64,000 nt of DNA, taken from the NCBI GenBank assembly GCA_002682825.1, contig NOKP01000002.1, positions 2,697,063 to 2,761,062 of the forward strand, read 5' to 3'. Source of the stretch: Neonectria sp. B-13 (taxonomy: Eukaryota > Ascomycota > Sordariomycetes > Hypocreales > Nectriaceae). A program made the translations under genes and the position numbers. Within the stretch, counting starts at the first letter, position 1; every line of letters starts with the position of its first letter. Under the pieces are notes generated by a model that saw only the letters and a program-made list of their open reading frames with translations, searched no databases and was not told where the DNA came from. Below are positions 11,311-22,877 of the stretch, one piece after another.

Positions 11311-12974
11311 TCACTCTTCCTTCGCATACCACATATCAAACGCAGTTGGACGTAAGCATGTGTTGACCCAGGTGTTGTTCGAGCCGCCAAGAAGCTCGAC
11401 GACAGCTGCATCATAAGGTGGGCACTCGACCTCCTTCTCAGTCATGTGCGCCTGAGGTGGTGTCGTTGGTCCTGGTTCCGAGGCCGACGAGCTAGGAGGC
11501 AGGCTTGAATACCTGCAGGTTGAGTGGAAGTCCGGTGATGTCGGTGTGTACCTGGCATTTGGAGACATCGGTTCGAACCCCCCCTGAGGTTTGTGCTCTG
11601 GCGCATCAATCTCATCAAGCATGCTCACCAGAGTCTCCCGATACGAATTGTCGGCATTGCCCCAGCTTGCCCTTTCACCCCAACCCCATTCATTAGTCCG
11701 TTGTCTTTTGGAGCAACCCCAAGAAGCTGGCGGAGGGATTTCTTCGAGATTTCCCGGGGCAAATCGCGCGAAACCCGAAATAGTTGGCTGAGGGCAAAGA
11801 GATGCAAGGTCAAACGAGTTGCCAATTCCATGGGAGAGCTTTGGGACAGGGTCGGGAGGCCCCCAGCTGTTAAGAAAATCTTGAGCTCGCTCTTCTGCCT
11901 CCTTCACAGTGTGGTTGTTGCTGGGGCTTGACTCTGCACTGGATCTGGAGTTGTGGATGCTTGAGCTCTAGATGCAGGTTAGTCCTGAAGCCAGAGTGAG
12001 ACAATGGGAATCACTCACCCCCCAAGGCGAGAGTCTTCCATTCCGGTTTTCCCCAATCACAATTCGACCTGGGTGCTCGTCATCGTCCGCTGGAGCTGAA
12101 CGCTTTCGGTTGGGTGGGCTGGCCGATGCAATCTTGAGCCTGTCCTTGGGGCAGCTATAGATGTAGTGATCACCCTCGGCACCGCAAAGGTGGCAGATAT
12201 AATCTGGCTTGGGTGGGAGATCAAAGGAAGGGTCCGAATTTGTGGGGCAATCCTTGATCAAGTGGCCTGTAAGCTTATTAGCAAGAAGCCCAATCGAGAG
12301 GTTCCAGGTTACTCGCCTCCGATACCGCATCGTCTGCAACGGTAGTTTTTGGGGATTGGGGAGATTGTGTCACTTAGCCGGCTAACAGTCTCAAGGTCAG
12401 GACTGGTCTCTGCTGCTGGAATATCTCTAGAGTCTTTCTTCAAGTCGAGCGTCAAAGAGAAGATGTTCTTTCTCTTGAGAGAGAGAGGTGGCGACTCCGA
12501 AAGTTGACGCTTGGGCTTGGGCTGAGGCGTCGTGATGGATTCCAGGTCAATTGATGGATATTGGCAGTGTTGTGGAAGTGGGTTGGGGTATCGGTCCAAG
12601 ATAAAATCCCTAACCTCATCCATCTCCACGATGAAGTCGTTGATGTCAGCTTCTTGCGTCCTTTCAAGCGCTCGATCGACGCAGATGTCCCAGAGGCAGG
12701 TGGCTCGGAATTTGCTACATCCCGAAATGTTGAGATAGCCACTCCAACGCTTCATGACACTGAGCTTGGCATCACCACTTGGGCGAGGAATCTGGTTGCA
12801 GAGCCAAGCAGTGTAGATGGAGGCCATGCTGCCGGGACTGAGACGCTGATCAGCGGCAGACAAGCGCTTCTCAAGGGTGTCTTGGCGCATCCTGCCGAGG
12901 TCAGCGAAGTTGCGAAGGCCAGTGCAACCGACGACCTCGCGCATATTGGCGAGGATCTCGTGGTCAGGATCCAT
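11311..12974 (-). CDS. Zinc-knuckle (CCHC) protein of unknown function
   Basis: Three exons (12974-12317, 12266-12019, 11967-11311) encode 520 residues. The first intron (50 bp) has a GC donor (GGAG|GCGAGT). Using it gives CRRCGIGG-HLIKDC, a canonical CX2CX4HX4C knuckle (Cys213, Cys216, His221, Cys226), whereas the nearest GT donor shifts the frame out of the motif. The second intron (51 bp, GTGAGT...ATCTAG) is ordinary. A second Cys/His cluster (ICHLCGAEGDHYIYSC, residues 243-258) looks like a slightly wider knuckle. The N-terminal 150 residues are mixed-charge with no family I recognise. The C-terminal half is Ser/Pro-rich and probably disordered. CCHC knuckles usually bind single-stranded RNA or DNA, so nucleic-acid binding is an inference only. 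The gene is transcribed from its own roughly 700-bp upstream region. Confidence 0.8.
12267..12316 (-). other. GC-AG intron
   Basis: The donor reads GGAG|GCGAGT on the minus strand, with a non-canonical GC in place of GT but otherwise consensus flanks. The acceptor is TTACAG. Splicing here is the only nearby choice that keeps the reading frame and completes the zinc knuckle. Confidence 0.75.
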
Positions 12975-13691
12975 GTTGTCGAACGTTGGTGGAAGTCGAC
13001 GAGGAGAGAGAGCTACGGTAACTTCAATTGAATGCAGTATGGTAGTTGGAACGTAGAGAGAAGTGTGAAATGTGAAGGAAGGAGTTGTCTGGAGTGAGAG
13101 TGTAGAAGGGGGAGATTTATGTACCCCAGGCCGAGGGGGGGAGAAAGAGGCTGCATTCGGTTGAAGTCAAGGTGAATAAGGAGTCAAATACAAACGCGGG
13201 TCCCGTCCTGGTCAACAATAGTATGTTGGGGCGTTTGGATAGGTAGTAAGGATGGAGTGAGGTGAGAGTGAACTGAGAGAGCGAGGTGGGAAGGTGCAGG
13301 CGAGTGGTTGTGATACCGCAAGTGCGCAGCAGTTTCCCAACTCGGCTTGCTTATGAGCAAACAATTGCCCAAACATCTAATCCAATTCAAATCAAGCCTG
13401 GGCGGGCTCGTTGAGTCCATCCCCGGTTGGCTTTTCGACCAAAGCCTCGAGCGATTCTCGCGCTGTCAACGTGAATCATCAGACAGCCAGCCACTCACGT
13501 ATCTCCCCGCCGCCGCCACCGAAAAGACAGGCATTGCTCCATACCCCATGCCGTAATAGCTCGCTTTGTAAAGCATCACTCACACTGAAGAAACCAAATT
13601 GCATGAATTTCGAAAGAATCCGCGTGAAAACTCCATGTGTCGTACAATAAACCTTCCGGTGCTTCAAGCCATCTACCTCGCTTCGCATCCC
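12975..13691. other. Intergenic, upstream of the zinc-knuckle gene
   Basis: Separates the start of the zinc-knuckle gene from the stop of IST1; both genes run on the minus strand. No gene is supported. It is purine-rich on the plus strand near 13040-13140, which is pyrimidine-rich in the direction of transcription, as expected for a fungal leader. Confidence 0.5.
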
Positions 13692-14673
13692 CTACCTCCG
13701 CTTTAAAGCCGCAAACCTCGCCTCCAAATCCTTGATGTCCGGCACGTCTCCCTCGGGCCCCTTCTTCTTCGCAGCCGCCTCCATCTTCTTGTTCGGCTTC
13801 AGCTCCACCGAGTCCAGCGTCACCTTGGGGTGCACGTTGTCCGTCGTCATCCGCGGCGGCGTCACCGTCAACGGGCTCGTCGGTGCCGCCGCCAGCCTCT
13901 TAATCGGCGTGCTCACCGGCTTGGCATCACTGGCCAACAGCGGATCCGCGAGCACCTTCTGCTCCTTGCCGCCTGCATCGTCGTCGTCGTTGTCGTTGTC
14001 GTCGTCAAGGTCGTCATCGTCCAGGAGAGCAGGCGGTGGCGTTGCTACTACCCGCTTGGGCCAGTCCACGCCGTATGCCTTAGCAATCTCCTCCAGATAT
14101 CCCACAACTAGCTCTTCCCGTGGCGGCTCCACACTCAACTTCTTGATCACTCTGGGGCTGACCTTTCCGTCCGAGTTCTCCATGGCCGCGTGCACAAACT
14201 CCTTGCCGTACTTATCCACCAGTAGCCCCCGCACTATAGCCAACTCCTTGATCTCCGTCTTAGGCGCTGCGTAGATGAGACTCTTGATAGCTTCCTCAAG
14301 ACCCGGGTCGCAAACCGATCCTTCCAGGAGGCCCGCTCGCGCGAGCAGCAACTCGCAATACAGCTCTAGGATCTCGTGTAGCTCGGTGGTGATGTCGGCT
14401 CGGATGATGTTCTCGACGCGGATGCGCGCCGAGTCGATCTTTTCGGCCTCGAGGAGCTGGGCCATGGCCCTTCGCGCCGTCTTTCCATGCTGCTCATCGC
14501 GCTGCTGCACCATCCGCAGGCGCGCGATGGCGAGCTTCAGCTGGACCTTGAGTTTGGCCTGCGCGAGCCGGGCGTCGTTAGCAATTGCGTCACTGGTCCA
14601 AGTCGACGATGGGCATGGCGGGGTAGCGCGCGGGGGGAGAGCTCACCAGCACGTTGGCACCGGCGGGCGCCAT
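13692..14673 (-). CDS. IST1: Ist1-like regulator of Vps4 / ESCRT-III
   Basis: Exon 1 (14673-14647) encodes MAPAGANVL. An 88-bp intron (GTGAGC donor, GCTAAC branch site, CGCGCAG acceptor) follows, and exon 2 (14558-13692) starts AKLKVQLKLAIARLRMVQQRDEQ, the conserved first helix of Ist1. Total 297 residues. The Ist1 helical domain runs to about residue 180 (ADITTELHEILELYCELLLARAGLLE, then SVEPPREELVVGYLEEIAKAYGVDW). A disordered linker with an Asp-rich run follows. The last residues, DLEARFAALKRR, form a MIT-interacting motif of the MIM1 type, which docks on Vps4. Ist1 joins the ESCRT-III lattice on endosomes and tunes Vps4 in multivesicular-body formation. The first exon is short but is required for the basic start of helix 1. 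Confidence 0.92.
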
Positions 14674-15350
14674 GGCGAGGACGATTAATAGGAGCTGTAG
14701 CGGGATAAGAGAGAGGAAATACTGCAGATGGCGGGAGAAAGGTGCGAGTGTCGATCGGCTCAGGCACGGAAATGACTGTGTTAAAAGAGGGAGGATACGC
14801 TGTGAGGGTGTTGGCAAGGCAGACGTATGGGGGGTCTATCCGCCTATGGGCTCACGCAGCTGCCTCAGCCCCACCACGGCCCCATGAGAGCTTCACCAAC
14901 AGTTACCACGCGGACAACCCAGGCATCCCTTGTATTTACAAGAGTGACCCCATATTGCCCCTTTGCTTTCTTTAGGCAACCAAAGCAAGTTGTTGGTCAA
15001 GGCAGTCACCTTTCAAGTGCATGTCATTTCAAATTCAACATCCCCGGGATGTAAATTATCCGACAACTCGGACCCAGTCTGTCTATGTTACACTTCCATA
15101 CCTACAGCCCAATCCCATCTAAGGAATGTGAAGCTCGACCTGTAGATACGATACCATGCCTAATACTGCGGCACGGCTCCAGATAACCGTGAGAGATCCT
15201 TCATCGCCATAAACGCCGTGTCCAAACCCTGTCAGCCATCGTACTCGTACATCAGCCGGATCATTTGCAACGCTTCCCACAGCGTGCGTTTGTGCAATCG
15301 TTCCTCTTCTCTAAGGCAACAGATGCACCGGTCCCTATACGGGTTTCCAT
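14674..15350. other. Intergenic, upstream of IST1 / downstream of NMA111
   Basis: Short frames only, with no protein-like content. Contains the IST1 promoter and the NMA111 3' flank. Confidence 0.5.
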
Positions 15351-18300
15351 CTACTCCATATCTGCATCCTCCACAGCTGGGGGCACGCCGTCGATTGCTT
15401 CCCCATCGAAGACCTTCTTGCCCTCATACGAAACCCTCCGCCACCCGCATGCTTCCTTGTCATCCTTGATCAGCTCCATCGTGGGGAAGTAGTGCTCGTT
15501 CTTCTTCATCGTGATGACCCATGGTACGCAGTCAAACGTAACCGCCTTCAGTCGGAAGTCTGCAGCATCGTTAGTGTTCTATACTTCAGGCTGGACGGTA
15601 AAAATCAGGGCAACTTACAGGTGTTGTCAGGGATTTCTCTGGTCGCAGCGATAAACGATTTGAGGTCAGGTGTCGGGGTGCCGTTCACATGAGTGATGAA
15701 GTTGGTCGGCGCTACACCGTACTGGTAGGCGGGAGAACCACGAATGCGGCTCGACACATAAACTTCGCTGTGCAGCTTGCTGATCTGCTGACGGACGGCT
15801 TGGTGGGGCCTATGTAGGATCGCACCGCAGAAAGAGACTGCGTGATCTGTCTCCGTGCCGTCCGCCGAGACGGTTGGGAGCTGGAGCTGCATCTCCTCGC
15901 ATTCCCGGACAATCACCGCGTCTAAGAATTCATGTGCGTACATCACATCAAAGTCGGAGATGGTGGTGCACATCTTTCCGTTCAAGGTCAGGATGATGTC
16001 GCCCTCGAGAAGAGACACAGGGTGGTTGGAGCGCTCAAATGTCCGCTTGCTGACCATGAACAGCTGATGATGCGATCGGTTAGCCTGCGTGACCTTCTTG
16101 ATCCATTCGTCAGAGACGCCCATGACGGACGCCTGGGACATCTGGATAGCCCTGAACTCGACGGACAGGATGCGCAACTGCGGGGTCTCTCCTTTCTGGA
16201 TAGTCTCGATTACGGGGAGCAAGGTCTTGGTGCTCAGGCCCAAGTAATACTCCTCGTCTCGCTGGCTACAAGGCGACCGCTCGCCGAGATACGAGAGCCA
16301 AAGCGCCTGCACGGTTCCATCGGGAGCAACGAGAACACCGCTGTTACAAGAAGAGCCCAGGTTGCTGTCAATCGTAATGGCATCCACATTGACGGCTCTG
16401 TATCGAGGAGCGCCCGAGTTGGCAGGGATGGCAACGGGTGTGATCTCGGTGACGGTGGTTGAGCCGTGTACAACGCGGCCAATGCGGTTGTGGCCGAGGA
16501 AATAGGTCTTAGCTCCTTGGGTAAGGACTTCATTGCTCAGGCGGGCACTCTTCACTGGCGCATCAACGAGCGACGGGTCGTACTTGACGATGGCGTAGTT
16601 TTGAAGGGGGTGTAGGAACACCACCTTGCCATCCACGATGATGGAGTCGGCGATGGTGACAGTGATATCGCAGAGGTCGTAAGGGACAATGGCTCTTGAA
16701 ATCAACACCAATCCCTTCTCGGCGTCAATGACAAGACCCATGCCCCATCTCCGGTTCTTGGGAAATCCGTCCAGCTTCATGGGCATGGTGCAGTTGATGT
16801 GGACGAAGCTTCGGATTAGGTCCGCAATGCCTGGGTGGGGCATGTGGTCCAACTCGATGAAGGAGGCCGATCGTCGAGCTGGGGGGACAGGCGGTAGCGG
16901 ATCACCCAGGTCAGTAAAGTCCCACACGCCTGACTCGTCGTTCCGGACAGCCAGCTTCATCTTGGATGCCCAGTGGCGATCCACATAAATGATAGTCGTG
17001 TTCAGGGTGTGCAGGTCCCGTAGATGCTTGTACGTGACCACAATTCTCGCGCGGTCGGGGATTCCCTTCATCACTTGGACGAAGGTATCGAGGTCTGGTA
17101 CCTTCTTGTGATCCACAGTTTGAATTATCCAGCCGTTGTCGGTGTTTTCGAATCGGAAAGATCCGGCCGACTCGCAGACATAAACACCCTTGACAGGAAC
17201 GGCGTAGAGTCTAGCCTGTTGGTAAGAGAGATCGTGGAAGCTGGCACCAGCCACGGAGACAAAACGGTCAGGGGTGATCTTGTGAAGATCTCCGACCTCG
17301 ATGTCCACCTCAACGTCCTGGCCTCCGCGCTGAAGGTGCACCTTGATCGTGTTGCCGACGTTGGAGTCAAGAATGTCGTCGAGTCGAATGAACTGGGTGA
17401 TGAGCTCCCCGTTGACTTTGATGAGAACGTCGCCCTCCATGATCTTGAGGTCGGAAGGGCCTTCTGGGAGAACGATCTCAGCAACCAACATGTTCGTCTC
17501 GTCTGGGAACTGCAATCGCATAGCCGCTTCCCATTCAGGAGTTAGGCCTAGTCTGCGGACTTCGTCAAAAGGCTTGAGAAGGAACTGGCATTGAATGTCA
17601 CCACGAGTAATCGGGTTCCCCGCCTGAATGCACTGCAGAGCTCGCAATGGTCGGTCCAGAGGCAAAAAGTAATCGGTAGAAGCACCATCACATCGTCCAC
17701 CGGCCAGTAGAGCTACCGCACAACCGTCCTTGTTCACGACCGGACTACCCGAACTACCTCCAGTGGCGGCGGCGTTGGCCTGGTAGTAGCACGTGTTGAA
17801 ATCGCAATAGCCCTCACCATATTCAGGGGCGTTTCGATCCAATCGACTGATCACGCCAGACATGATACTGAGTTTTTCACCGCCATCGTTGCCGACAACT
17901 CGGATTTCAACACCAACTAGGCCAATATGTTAGAACCTGTCTTCTTCTGTAGGGTCGCCGGATTTCGAAGGTCACGGGGATGCGTACCTTTAGCAAGGTC
18001 AGGACATAGCTGCAGTCCATCGACATGCATGTACTTGATCGCCTTCGGATCATATTTCAAGATGCCGAAGTCGTGAACGGGGTCGCGGTATACGGGGTAG
18101 CAGTCGACTTCTTCGTGGTTGGAAAAGACACAGTGGCCCCAGAACGGGCCAGCGCCGACGACGTGACGATTTGTCAGAATGTATCTAGAGGGGCGGAGCG
18201 TCAGCCAAATCGATGCCAGAGACTATATTGCAGCATCACATACCCGCGTTCAGAGTCGACAACATATCCAGTAGCCTCGCTGGACACGGCAGGATCGGTA

Positions 18301-18587
18301 TCGAACGAGCAGGTCTGGCAGAAGCGGATGGCGACAACGTTGCGCACCACCTTCTGAATGGTATCCTGCCACTCTCCCAAGCTTCCAGGTGTTCCAATAA
18401 ACATAGCGGCGTGTGAATGAAGGTCGTCGGTCAAGTCAGAGTGGTCGTCGAACTCGAGAAGGTCGGGTGTGTTGTCGTCAGCCGAGAGCTTTCCGTTTCC
18501 GTTCACGGGCCTCTTGGACGGGGGAACCTGGTCGGGCGAACTCGGGGCCTTTCTCTTGGCCCTTGCCGAGGCCGTGGAGCCGTTCAT
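15351..18587 (-). CDS. NMA111: Nma111-type HtrA-like nuclear serine protease
   Basis: Four exons (18587-18244, 18184-17988, 17916-15619, 15559-15351) encode 1015 residues; the yeast protein has 997. Introns are 59, 71 and 59 bp. The first join creates [24 protein letters not shown] and so supplies the catalytic His. The trypsin-like triad is His122 (RHVV), Asp153 (HDFG) and Ser236 (GGSSGSP). Two PDZ-like regions and a second, degenerate protease-PDZ half follow, the family's tandem architecture. The C-terminal exon ends the protein with [34 protein letters not shown], conserved in fungal Nma111. The N-terminus is basic ([10 protein letters not shown]...SKRPVNG) and fits nuclear import. In yeast this protease promotes apoptosis-like death by cleaving Bir1 and supports heat survival; here that role is by homology only. 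All active-site residues are intact. Confidence 0.95.
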
Positions 18588-20190
18588 GGTGACGGGGTGT
18601 ACTGGATCGCGACGGGAGACAAATCGACGGGTGCGAGCAAAGGTACGGGGCGGGAGACGCGAATCGAGTATTCGAGGGACGTGGAAAGCGAACGAGATGG
18701 GACGTTGAGATATTCGGCCTGGGGAAACAGGCAGGGCGTGGTGCCAAGGGTCAAGGTCGCAAGGTCAGGGTTCGACGCGTCGGGGAACAATAGAGCATCC
18801 AAGCAAGCCCGGTGAGCGCAGACGAGAGAGAAATATGAGCAGGTCGAATCTGCAAAAGAACGATGCTGGAGGAAATCACAGCGCATGTGACGGCCCAGGC
18901 TGAACAATCTGGGGAGAAAAATGATGCACACCTTTTGGCCTTGTACTTTGGAGGTATGTATGGGCCTGGCCTCGCGGGAGTGTGGATCAGCAGGATTATT
19001 GCATAGAAGGCCCTCTCTAACCCCGGGACAGTGGGCCCGAGGCCCCCAAAGCCAGTTGCGCCACCCTTTCGGCCTCTGTTTGCTGGAGTCGCCCCTGCAC
19101 TGCCGCTCGCTCGCCCCTGCACCCACTGCGACCACAGGGGGACTCGGGGAGGGACTCCAGCGCTCCAGGGCTACCTATCACACCCAGGGCAGCCCGCCTC
19201 ATGGATGCCACCCGCTTTTCGTCCGCTTTTCGGCCATTCCCACTTGTCCCGCTTGGGGCTCGGGGGGGCCATTGTACCCACCCGCGAGGTCACCTTATGT
19301 AAGGCCGACGCCACCGTGCATGCCGTCACGCCGCGGGAACCTGGACGGACTGCGATTTTGCACCCCCCTTTGGACGTGCGCGGAGGTGTGTAGCACAACA
19401 CCAACCAGCTTCTGACCTAGCCGTCCTTCTCAACCAAGTCAACGTGGTGGTGGAGGGTGATTGAGACATCTTCCCGCTAGCTTCTGCTGGCACTGCGACG
19501 GTGCGTCAGTCTTTCGCACATAGAGAGACGCGTCCGTAAACCTGTTCATGGCTAGTCATGCATGTCTTAGGTATATATCTAGGACAGCTCTGCACACCTT
19601 CGCGCACCTTCAGTGCTTCACACACATACACCCACAACATATTCACCTCCGTCATCCGTCCACGCGGCTCGGATCCGACGCAGCTGACCTCAATTATTGC
19701 GGGAGGTGGGTGCAGTTGCGCCCTCGTTCTCAAGCCCGGCCGCCTTGTACTGCAACGTTATTCCGGTTATCAACACCGTTTAATACACCGACGACGCTGT
19801 ACACCCCGATGCAGCCGACTCTGCCTGATCGATGCCAAGGAAAGCCGGAGCGACATTACACGCATCTATCCAAGACACCCGCCATATTTGAGACACGGAG
19901 CCAGACGTGGACGGGTCCAGCACCAAAAGTCCGGTGGCATCGCAGCCTCTGTTGCACCACACTCAGATCCCAGCTGACCATGAACGTGTCTCGTGCGTGG
20001 TGTACAGGTGGGTGATGTGTTTTCTGTGCCACAAGCCAGATAATCTTTTCGTATGTGAATATTGGAGGATGGGTTCCATGATGCCATCCACCCGTATTTT
20101 CTCTGCTCCTAGTCTTCGTCTCCTAGACATCTTGGACACCCATAATGGCCCCCTTCCTGATCACCAGACTCAATTTTATTACATGTGGCC
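18588..20190. other. Intergenic, upstream of NMA111
   Basis: About 1.6 kb between the NMA111 start and the ferroportin stop, both on the minus strand. Overlapping short frames on both strands show no domain or splice support. Nothing else was recognised. Confidence 0.5.
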
Positions 20191-22065
20191 TCAGAGTCCA
20201 TTCCGTTGTCTCCGTGCCAAGCCTTGAAGCAGGTCTTCTGTCGATCTCTGCCTCTTCTCCGGATGCGAGATGCACGCCGGCCAGTGGATGAGGTGACCTC
20301 TTCGCACCCTCACGAACCGTGTATACAGAGCCCAGGCGCAGAAAACCGCCGCGACACTGATAGTAGCTGGCCATTTGAACTGGCTCGGCGATGAGAGAAC
20401 AATAGTCAGCGTGTACGAGCACATCTCAAACACGTTCTGCCAGCTTGCTTCCACGGCAGAAAATGCCCCTCGAATCTCCGCTTCAACTTCCTGTACACAG
20501 TAGTTAGTGGTCTGAACAAGATCTTCCGTGGGTAGTGCCAACAACTCACCTCTTGAACAATGATCTGAACAGACAGGTCGAAGCCCCAAAGTCCCACCCG
20601 ACTGAGGATTATCCCACCCACAAGTCCCAAGGTCGAGAGAAGCGTGTGGTCCGCGAACTTCCAAAACATGGACATGCCGAGAGCGAGGCAGCCTACTTGC
20701 CAACTCGAAAACCACAGCCCTGCGCGAACAGGGCCTATCTTGACCATCAACCATGGACCAACCCAAGTGGCCAAAACCTCAAAAACGACCGAAATCGTCC
20801 TTGCAACGGAAATCTGAGTCGGGCTGTACCCAGTAGCGAGTAGGTAGGTCACCATTTGGCCATTGAAAGCCAGCACAGTGAAGTACAGCAGTGCGCCTGC
20901 AAAGGAGGCCATGAAGACAGGGTGTCTGAAGTAAGATACCGTGTCCTTGCCAGCTTTCTTAATAGACTGCGTAATGAAGCTCCATCTTAAGCCACGTGCC
21001 CGGTCCGTGATTTGGGCATGTTCTGATGTAAGGTCGGGTGCTGTCTTCGGTTGTTGTAGCTCTAGGACTTGATAATAGACCTGTTTGAATGAGTTAGTGA
21101 TATTTCATATTGGCTGATCATATCAGGCATACCTTGGCAATGGAGACGTATTCGATGAATACCGAGATGCAATTCATCCCTAGGTTTACGAGGATTGCAG
21201 TCTCTGTTGAGATGCCATCAATAACACCGATGAAGAAGGGCCCAAAAAGCTTGCATATAAGGTCGATGCGCCTCATTTGAGAGTTCATGGCTAGGTTGCA
21301 AAATCATGTCAGTAGGAGTAGTCGGGAGTGTTTCGAAGACAGTGTGCTCACATCGAAGCGCCGTGGTATCTTCTTTAGCCACTACAACGACCTAAGACAA
21401 CATTAGCACGCCTTAGATACGCATGTAAGCTCATGAGAAATTTACCCAATCTCGCTCTACAGACACAAGATTCATCATGGCAGCCAGTTTCTCAACACAA
21501 GCCAAGACAACCAGGAAGACAAGAAGGCCAGCCCTCAGTCCCTGGGAAACATCTTGCGCTCTTCCTAAGATCAAGAAGATGATGCAAGACGCTGCAACGA
21601 CAGTACGTTGCAAGACTGCGCCATGTTAGCGAATAGGCATCAATTTGTATATCTAAGTCAGTGGGGCTCACCAATGGACAGTCTCACGACCTTCAGCCGA
21701 TCCTCGCGATCAATGTACTGTCCAACAAGCGAGGACAAGACAATAGCTGCCGCTCCGCGGACCATGGCATACACTGACATGGGCAGAAGCGTGCCAGGAA
21801 AAATCGAGGCTAGGTACAGGACGCTGCCGAACTCGAAAACGCGGGAGTTGCATGTGGACAGGAAATGTGACATGTAGAGGCGGTTTGTGCTATTGCTGAG
21901 CGTCCAGCGATTCTCGTTGCGTGAATCTGAAGCCTCATCGTCGGCGTTGTAGGCACTGCGTGACGACGAGCTGTGTTGGGGACTGTGTTGGGGCGCGAGC
22001 AACGGCCTCCTCTCCTCGTCGGCAGCAGTCGCCTCGGCAGTCATTGGGTCAATTGGCTGATACAT
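20191..22065 (-). CDS. Ferroportin-like iron exporter (SLC40 family)
   Basis: Six exons (22065-21672, 21615-21446, 21391-21352, 21290-21133, 21080-20550, 20490-20191) encode 530 residues. All introns are 52-61 bp with GT..AG ends. The N-terminal cytosolic tail is Ser/Glu-rich. The first helices carry RLYMSHFLSTCNSRVFEFGSVLYLASIFPGTLLPMSVYAMVRG and VGQYIDREDRLKVVRLSI, the ferroportin signature with its conserved Arg/Asp pairs. Later blocks, MNSQMRRIDLICKLFGPFFIG and ARTISVVFEVLATW, match the family. About twelve hydrophobic segments agree with an MFS-like fold. Animal ferroportin exports Fe2+ at the plasma membrane. Fungal members are poorly studied, so metal and direction are inferred. Exon 3 is only 40 nt. 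Yeasts commonly lack this family, so its presence points to a filamentous fungus. Confidence 0.88.
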
Positions 22066-22471
22066 ATCGAAGGTGCAGTTAAGAAGAGGCTCTCCAAAAC
22101 AGTTGAATTAGTTCATGTCAGGTTGATTGTTTTAAAAAATGGAGTCCAACCATCGGTGTGTCTGGGACTTTCATTGACAAGAGTAGGTAGGTAAGAACCA
22201 CCGACTATCGGCGGATGTGGAGACGCGGCGGCCCGTCAAGGTTATTTCCTAATGGGCTGATTATGTCCACTCGGCATCAGTAGCTGCCGGCAACTAGCTC
22301 CTCCTCCATCATGACCAGTCGGCCTATTCCCGACAGATTGCCCGATGAGGTAACATTATTTATCCTGAGGTTTCCAACTGGTCTTGTCGTCCAAGGCCAC
22401 CTCGCGTCTTGGTATCACATGTCTGCTCAAGACTCCCCAGACTTCCCTCTTCACCTCGAGACGACTTCATT
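22066..22471. other. Divergent intergenic region, ferroportin / microprotein candidate
   Basis: About 400 bp likely holding the ferroportin promoter. I saw no perfect match to the fungal iron-GATA element ATCWGATAA. An upstream ATG at 22311 (MTSRPIPDRLPDE, with GTAACA after it) might be an alternative first exon for the candidate downstream. Confidence 0.4.
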
Positions 22472-22688
22472 ATGAGCAGTTCGACGCAGGAGTCGCAGGG
22501 TATTGAAGTTAACGAGGACCTAGAGCGAGAACGACAGCGTGTTACGGTAAGTGAGATATGCAAGCGATTGCGTTTCCACAACTACTATACAAGGACGCAA
22601 ACAGCCAATGAACCCCAAACTCCCTAATTACCCAGTCGAGTATACATCTCAAATAAATTCACAAGTCAGGGCGACCGCGATCGAGTAA
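22472..22688 (+). CDS. Possible 52-residue microprotein
   Basis: I propose exons 22472-22546 and 22605-22688, with a 58-bp intron (GTAAGT donor, AAACAG acceptor, in phase). The product starts MSSSTQESQGIEVNEDLERERQRV and continues TPMNPKLPNYPVEYTSQINSQVRATAIE. The second exon is protein-like (NPKLPNYPVEY), and a strong donor sits exactly where the first exon loses coding character. I do not recognise a family. It has no signal peptide or membrane segment. An alternative first exon at 22311-22349 spliced to 22490 is also in frame and would give 59 residues. It lies between the ferroportin and PDI-like genes on the opposite strand. Confidence 0.38.
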
Positions 22689-22877
22689 CATCCCCAGCTT
22701 CCAGTGCATGCCGTACCCGCGGCGTATCCTCCCAACCTGGCTAAAGCTGAGGTCCCTCTTCGCCCCGAAAAGGGAGAGAGACGCTGGGCAGGATTTCCGT
22801 TGGCAGTTTCGGTTCGGTTCCTCCTCTTTGTTTTTTCAACATATACTTCAATTTCCCCCTTGCTATGTATCAAGCAC

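Noticed and set aside
11570..11590. GGTTCGAACCCC, resembling a tRNA T-loop
   Set aside because: Lies inside the zinc-knuckle coding exon; no D-arm, anticodon arm or acceptor stem pairs around it.
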